From Salinithrix halophila (GTDB taxonomy: Bacteria > Bacillota > Bacilli > Thermoactinomycetales > DSM-45169), in the NCBI RefSeq assembly GCF_042650125.1, contig NZ_JBHSAP010000015.1, forward strand, positions 124,001 to 188,000: DNA of 64,000 nt, read 5' to 3'. Below, piece after piece: positions 60,089-64,000 of this stretch. Position 1 is the first letter of the stretch; the number at the start of each line of letters is the position of its first letter. Under the pieces are notes generated by a model that worked only from the letters and a program-made list of their open reading frames with translations, was not told the DNA's origin and made no database searches. The position numbers and the translations under genes were made by a program.

Positions 60089-60393
60089 TGCCGGTTACCT
60101 CGTACCTCGCTCTGGGGGCGATCCTGTTTAGTATCGGTCTTTACGGGGTTTTGACCAAGCGGAATGCAGTACTCGTTCTCTTCTCGATGGAGTTGATGCT
60201 GAATGCCGCCAATATCAACCTGGTTGCTTTCTCCAAGTACGGCCTTTACGCGAATCAGACCGGGCAAGTATTCACCTTGTTTACCATCACCGTGGCCGCC
60301 GCGGAAGCCGCGGTGGGAATCGCCATTCTCTTCGCTCTGTATCGCCACCGAAACACGGTGGAGGCGGATCGGTTCGATTCTATGAAGGGTTGA
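60088..60393 (+). CDS. nuoK: NADH-quinone oxidoreductase subunit K
   Basis: A 101-residue, three-helix membrane subunit. The conserved glutamates are in LFSMELMLNAANINLVAFS (about 36) and AAAEAAVGIAILFALYR (about 72). The start overlaps the nuoJ stop. Confidence 0.95.
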   Translation: MPVTSYLALGAILFSIGLYGVLTKRNAVLVLFSMELMLNAANINLVAFSKYGLYANQTGQVFTLFTITVAAAEAAVGIAILFALYRHRNTVEADRFDSMKG

Positions 60394-60436
60394 AGTTCCC
60401 TCTGTTTTCACTACACATGCAAGGACGGGTGATCCC

Positions 60437-62302
60437 ATGTCAGAATTTGCGTGGTTGATTCCCCTCTTTCCTCTGATTTCCTTCTTCCTATTGACAGCAG
60501 GCCGCCGTTTCGTTGCGGAAGGGACCGCCGCTTGGACTGCATCCGGGGCTGTCCTCGCATCCACCATCCTCTCATTTGGCGTTCTTTTGGAGAAGATGGT
60601 GGATACGTCATCCACCGTGGTGCGCTGGCCTTGGCTGTCTTTGGGGGAAACATCGGTTACGTTCGGGGTTGAGGTCAACCAGCTCAATGCATTGATGTTG
60701 TCTATCGTCAGCCTAGTCAGCTTTCTGGTTTATGTCTATTCCCGAGGGTACATGGCCGGGGATAACCGAGTTTCCGTTTTCTACGCCTACTTATCCCTGT
60801 TCACCTTTTCCATGTTGGGACTGGTGCTGTCACCGAACTTGCTTCAGATTTATATTTTCTGGGAACTAGTCGGGGTTTGTTCCTTCCTGTTGATCGGTTT
60901 TTGGTATTTCAAGCCGGAAGCACGGCAGGCGGCTAAAAAGGCCTTTATCGTCACCCGGGTTGGGGATGTCGGTCTCTTCATTGCCGTCATTTTGGCCTTT
61001 TGGCAGGCGGGTAGCTTCGACTTGGCCGATATTTTCGCCGCCTTGGAGGCAGGAAGCATCGAGCCGGGTATGATTACGCTGATTGCGCTTCTTATCTTTG
61101 TGGGGGCGATGGGGAAATCCGGACAGTTTCCGCTACATACCTGGTTACCGGATGCGATGGAGGGTCCCACCCCAGTCAGCGCCCTCATCCACGCCGCTAC
61201 TATGGTGGCGGCAGGGGTCTACCTGGTTGCCCGGACTTTTCCTCTCTTTGAAGCCTCCCCGGCAGCTATGGATACAGTGGTATATGTCGGCGCATTCACG
61301 GCGATTTTCGCCGCGTCCATCGGGCTGGTGCAGAATGATATCAAGCGCATCCTGGCCTACTCTACCGTCAGTCAGCTGGGTTATATGATGCTGGCTCTGG
61401 GTGCTGGGGGGTATGCTGCGGGCATCTTCCACTTGATGACCCACGCGTTCTTCAAAGCACTTCTGTTCCTGGCCGCAGGAGCTGTGATCACGGCTCTTCA
61501 CCACGAACAGGATATTCGAAAAATGGGCGGCCTTTGGCGAACCCATCGCGGGGTCGGCTGGTTGTTTTTAATCGGGTGCTTGGCCATCGCCGGGGTGCCT
61601 CCGTTGGCGGGCTTCTTCTCCAAGGATGAGATGTTAACCGCTGCCTGGCTGGACGGTCGGCCTGGTGTCTTCACCGTCGGGGTGATAGCTGCCTTTTTCA
61701 CCGCTTTCTATATGTTCCGCCTTTTCTTCGGGGTCTTCACGGGAGAATACCGGGGCGAAACGAGAGCCAAATCCGTTCCAAGGGTGATGGTGTGGCCGAT
61801 GGTTGTATTAGCGGTTCCGGCTGTTACCGCCGGTTTCGCTGAAATCCCGGGACATTCCTTCAGTCAATGGCTGACTGAGGGAGCTGGCATTGCAGCTGGA
61901 CCGGAAGGGGAGACCCCCCTATGGCTACCGGTTTTGGCTGTGCTGGTATCGGTTGCCGGGATCGGGCTTGCTTGGGCGATGTACAAGAAACAATCCCTCT
62001 CTCCGAAATCCTTCGTCCGCGCCGCACCTTGGCTCCATACCTTGTTGTTTCGGAAGGTTTATATCGACGAGATCTACCGGGGGGGCTTGGTCCGTCCCTA
62101 CCGGGTCCTGGGCCGGGTGCTGGTCTTTATTGACCGGTACCTGGTTGGAGGGTTGGTGCGAGTTGTCGCCGGAATATTTCGGAATCTGGGACGCTTTGGT
62201 TCCGCCGCCCAGAACGGCCAGACACAGACCTATGTTCTGTACAGCCTGATCGGGCTGGTGTTGTTGTTCGTCGGTCTGACAGCGGGGAGGTTGTTGGGAT
62301 AA
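60437..62302 (+). CDS. nuoL: NADH-quinone oxidoreductase subunit L
   Basis: A 621-residue antiporter-like proton channel. The conserved WELVGVCSFLLIGFW, the lysine in MGKSGQFPLHTWLPDAMEGPTPVSALIHAATMVAAG, and AYSTVSQLGYMMLALG are present. The long lateral C-terminal helix region is present (after about 480). Normal length. Confidence 0.96.
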   Translation: MSEFAWLIPLFPLISFFLLTAGRRFVAEGTAAWTASGAVLASTILSFGVLLEKMVDTSSTVVRWPWLSLGETSVTFGVEVNQLNALMLSIVSLVSFLVYVYSRGYMAGDNRVSVFYAYLSLFTFSMLGLVLSPNLLQIYIFWELVGVCSFLLIGFWYFKPEARQAAKKAFIVTRVGDVGLFIAVILAFWQAGSFDLADIFAALEAGSIEPGMITLIALLIFVGAMGKSGQFPLHTWLPDAMEGPTPVSALIHAATMVAAGVYLVARTFPLFEASPAAMDTVVYVGAFTAIFAASIGLVQNDIKRILAYSTVSQLGYMMLALGAGGYAAGIFHLMTHAFFKALLFLAAGAVITALHHEQDIRKMGGLWRTHRGVGWLFLIGCLAIAGVPPLAGFFSKDEMLTAAWLDGRPGVFTVGVIAAFFTAFYMFRLFFGVFTGEYRGETRAKSVPRVMVWPMVVLAVPAVTAGFAEIPGHSFSQWLTEGAGIAAGPEGETPLWLPVLAVLVSVAGIGLAWAMYKKQSLSPKSFVRAAPWLHTLLFRKVYIDEIYRGGLVRPYRVLGRVLVFIDRYLVGGLVRVVAGIFRNLGRFGSAAQNGQTQTYVLYSLIGLVLLFVGLTAGRLLG

Positions 62303-63825
62303 TGGAGATGCTCATAAAAACACTGCCTAGCTGGATCGTTTTCTCCCCCCTGTTGGGAGCCGCAGTGATTCTATTCTTCCCCCGGGAGAAAAGCGGTTGG
62401 ATTCGACGGATTGGATGGTTGGGGACCCTTCCCCCTCTCCTGTTTTCCCTTTTTTTGTACGCTCGGTTTGATGCAGGAATACAGGGTGTGCAGTTCGGAC
62501 AGAACATTCCCTGGTTCAGCATCCCGCTTCCTCAGGGAAAGAGTTGGCCGATCGCCTATCAGCTGGGCGTGGATGGTCTGTCCATGCCCCTGATGTTGCT
62601 GGCGGCGTTGATCGCCTCTCTGGCGGCGATCGCTTCCCTCTATATCAAGGAGCGCCATAAAGAGTATTTTCTCCTTTTTCTGCTCTTGGAGATGGGGACG
62701 CTGGGGGTCTTTCTCGCTCGCAACCTCTTTCTCTTTTTCCTCTTCTTTGAGGTGACCCTGGTTGCGATGTTTTTCCTGATCGGGATTTGGGGTTACGTCC
62801 ACCGCGAGAAGACGGCCAATCAGTTTTTACTCTACAATGGACTGGGCTCCGCCTTCATGTTGATCGGTTTCCTCGGCATTCTCGCTCTGTTCCAAACACT
62901 GGATTTTAACCAATTGCAGGCGGTACTGAGCGACCCCCGAACCAGCCCGCTCCTGGAACAGGGGATGGTCAACAGGCTGATGTGGGGGATCTTTCTCTGC
63001 CTGGCCCTCGCCTTCGCGATCAAACTGCCGATCTTCCCTTTCCATACCTGGATGCTGAAGGTTCATACGGAAGCCCCGCCGGCGGTAGTGATGATTCATG
63101 CCGGGGTGCTTCTAAAAATGGGGGCCTACGGGATGATTCGGTTTGGGGTGGAATTGTTTCCCGAGCAGGTGAAGGCTTCCGCCTCAGTCCTGGCGCTCTT
63201 GGGTTTGGTCAATATCTTGTACGGAGCGGTCCTGGCCTTCACCCAGAAGGATTTGAAACGTGTATTGGCCTATTCGAGTGTTAGCCACATGGGGATCATC
63301 CTGTTCGGCATCGCTTCCCTCAACCTGGTCGGTCTTCAAGGGGCCGTATTTCAAGCGGTTTCCCACGGTTTCATCGCAGCGCTGCTGTTTTTCTTTGTTG
63401 CTTCTCTCCATGAGCGGATGAGGACGACGATGATCGCGGAGTTAGGGGGGCTGGCCCGGTCCATGCCGGTGTTGATGGGGATCTTCCTCGCAGGGGGGCT
63501 GGCCCTGCTTGGCCTTCCGGGTACCTCCGGCTTCATCTCCGAGTTTCTGGCTTTCCTCGGATTATTTGAAAGCCAGCCGGTGGTGGCCGCCGTCGGGACG
63601 ATCGGTTTGGTTCTTACCGCGGTTTATAGCTTGCGGGCGGTTCTCTCCACCAGTTTTGGTCCGATCTCGGAGCGGTGGCAAAACCTGCGAGATATCCGAT
63701 GGGCGGAGGCAGGACCGATGTTGGTTCTCCTTAGCCTCATCCTTCTGATCGGTGTTTGGCCGGCGACACTCGAGGCTCCGATACAGACGACACTGCAGCT
63801 GATCGCTGCGAGGATAGGGGGGTAG
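62302..63825 (+). CDS. nuoM: NADH-quinone oxidoreductase subunit M
   Basis: A 507-residue antiporter-like subunit. LFFEVTLVAMFFLIGIWG holds the conserved Glu (about 150), then AIKLPIFPFHTWMLKVHTEAPPAVVMIHAGVLLKMGAYG and AYSSVSHMGIILFG. The start overlaps the nuoL stop. Confidence 0.96.
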   Translation: MEMLIKTLPSWIVFSPLLGAAVILFFPREKSGWIRRIGWLGTLPPLLFSLFLYARFDAGIQGVQFGQNIPWFSIPLPQGKSWPIAYQLGVDGLSMPLMLLAALIASLAAIASLYIKERHKEYFLLFLLLEMGTLGVFLARNLFLFFLFFEVTLVAMFFLIGIWGYVHREKTANQFLLYNGLGSAFMLIGFLGILALFQTLDFNQLQAVLSDPRTSPLLEQGMVNRLMWGIFLCLALAFAIKLPIFPFHTWMLKVHTEAPPAVVMIHAGVLLKMGAYGMIRFGVELFPEQVKASASVLALLGLVNILYGAVLAFTQKDLKRVLAYSSVSHMGIILFGIASLNLVGLQGAVFQAVSHGFIAALLFFFVASLHERMRTTMIAELGGLARSMPVLMGIFLAGGLALLGLPGTSGFISEFLAFLGLFESQPVVAAVGTIGLVLTAVYSLRAVLSTSFGPISERWQNLRDIRWAEAGPMLVLLSLILLIGVWPATLEAPIQTTLQLIAARIGG

Positions 63826-63828
63826 AGC

Positions 63829-64000
63829 ATGGAAAAGTTTTTACTCGACTATGACTGGACCGTGCTGGCTCCTGAATTGACCATCGCCGGTGCGGCAGCG
63901 CTCCTGTCCATCATCGACCTGGTTCTAAAACCGAATAGAGGCCGACACATCTTGGCCTGGATGGCCTTGGCCGCTGTGGCTGCTGCAGGGTATTTCACCG
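63829..64000 (+). CDS. nuoN: NADH-quinone oxidoreductase subunit N, truncated by window end
   Basis: The first 57 residues (MEKFLLDYDWTVLAPELTIA, then a hydrophobic helix AAALLSIIDLVL and LAWMALAAVAAAGYF) fit NuoN, the expected last subunit after NuoM. The rest lies beyond the window. GGGGGG near 63817 serves as ribosome site. Confidence 0.85.
   Translation, partial: MEKFLLDYDWTVLAPELTIAGAAALLSIIDLVLKPNRGRHILAWMALAAVAAAGYFT

Overview
The window looks like a chromosomal segment of a spore-forming, moderately GC-rich member of the Bacilli. Gene order supports this: rpoE-pyrG-spo0F-fbaA-tal-murA-glpX-rho-rpmE-tdk-prfA-prmC-spoIIR-ywlB-ywlC, then mntP-ywlE-rpiB-ywlG-glyA-upp-atp, is the Bacillus subtilis order with insertions. 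The added nuo operon (absent from B. subtilis) and the GC content suggest a relative of Thermoactinomycetaceae or Alicyclobacillaceae; this placement is inference. No rRNA, tRNA or CRISPR array was seen.

Region 1 (1-10.4 kb): a partial GNAT gene, then an acyl-CoA operon: thiolase, 3-hydroxyacyl-CoA dehydrogenase, two acyl-CoA dehydrogenases, MeaB GTPase, TetR regulator and the fused B12 mutase IcmF. Together they can interconvert butyryl- and isobutyryl-CoA and run short-chain beta-oxidation. Region 2 (10.4-30.5 kb): the conserved housekeeping and sporulation core, with pyrG preceded by a CTP-sensing attenuator. Two lysine-fermentation genes (kal, kce) sit between spo0F and fbaA, and their crotonyl-CoA product could feed the region 1 enzymes.

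Region 3 (30.5-42.7 kb): an island that splits the conserved ywlC-mntP pair. It holds a minus-strand YknWXYZ-type exporter with a small LuxR-type regulator and, divergently, an AT-rich cluster for a circular bacteriocin of the gassericin A/acidocin B group: 93-aa precursor, SpoIIM/DUF95 protein, membrane protein, 48-aa candidate immunity peptide, and ABC ATPase plus large permease. It continues with a 2-oxoglutarate dioxygenase/LysE exporter pair, a decayed Tn3-family transposase and a GNAT gene. This is the most interesting part of the window.

Region 4 (42.7-56 kb): mntP, a ZIP transporter, arginine phosphatase ywlE with an unusual helical insertion, rpiB, ywlG, glyA, upp and the complete atpZ-I-B-E-F-H-A-G-D-C operon. 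Region 5 (56-64 kb): nuoA-B-C-H-I-J-K-L-M-N (N truncated by the window edge). nuoD is absent between nuoC and nuoH, although its product is a core subunit.
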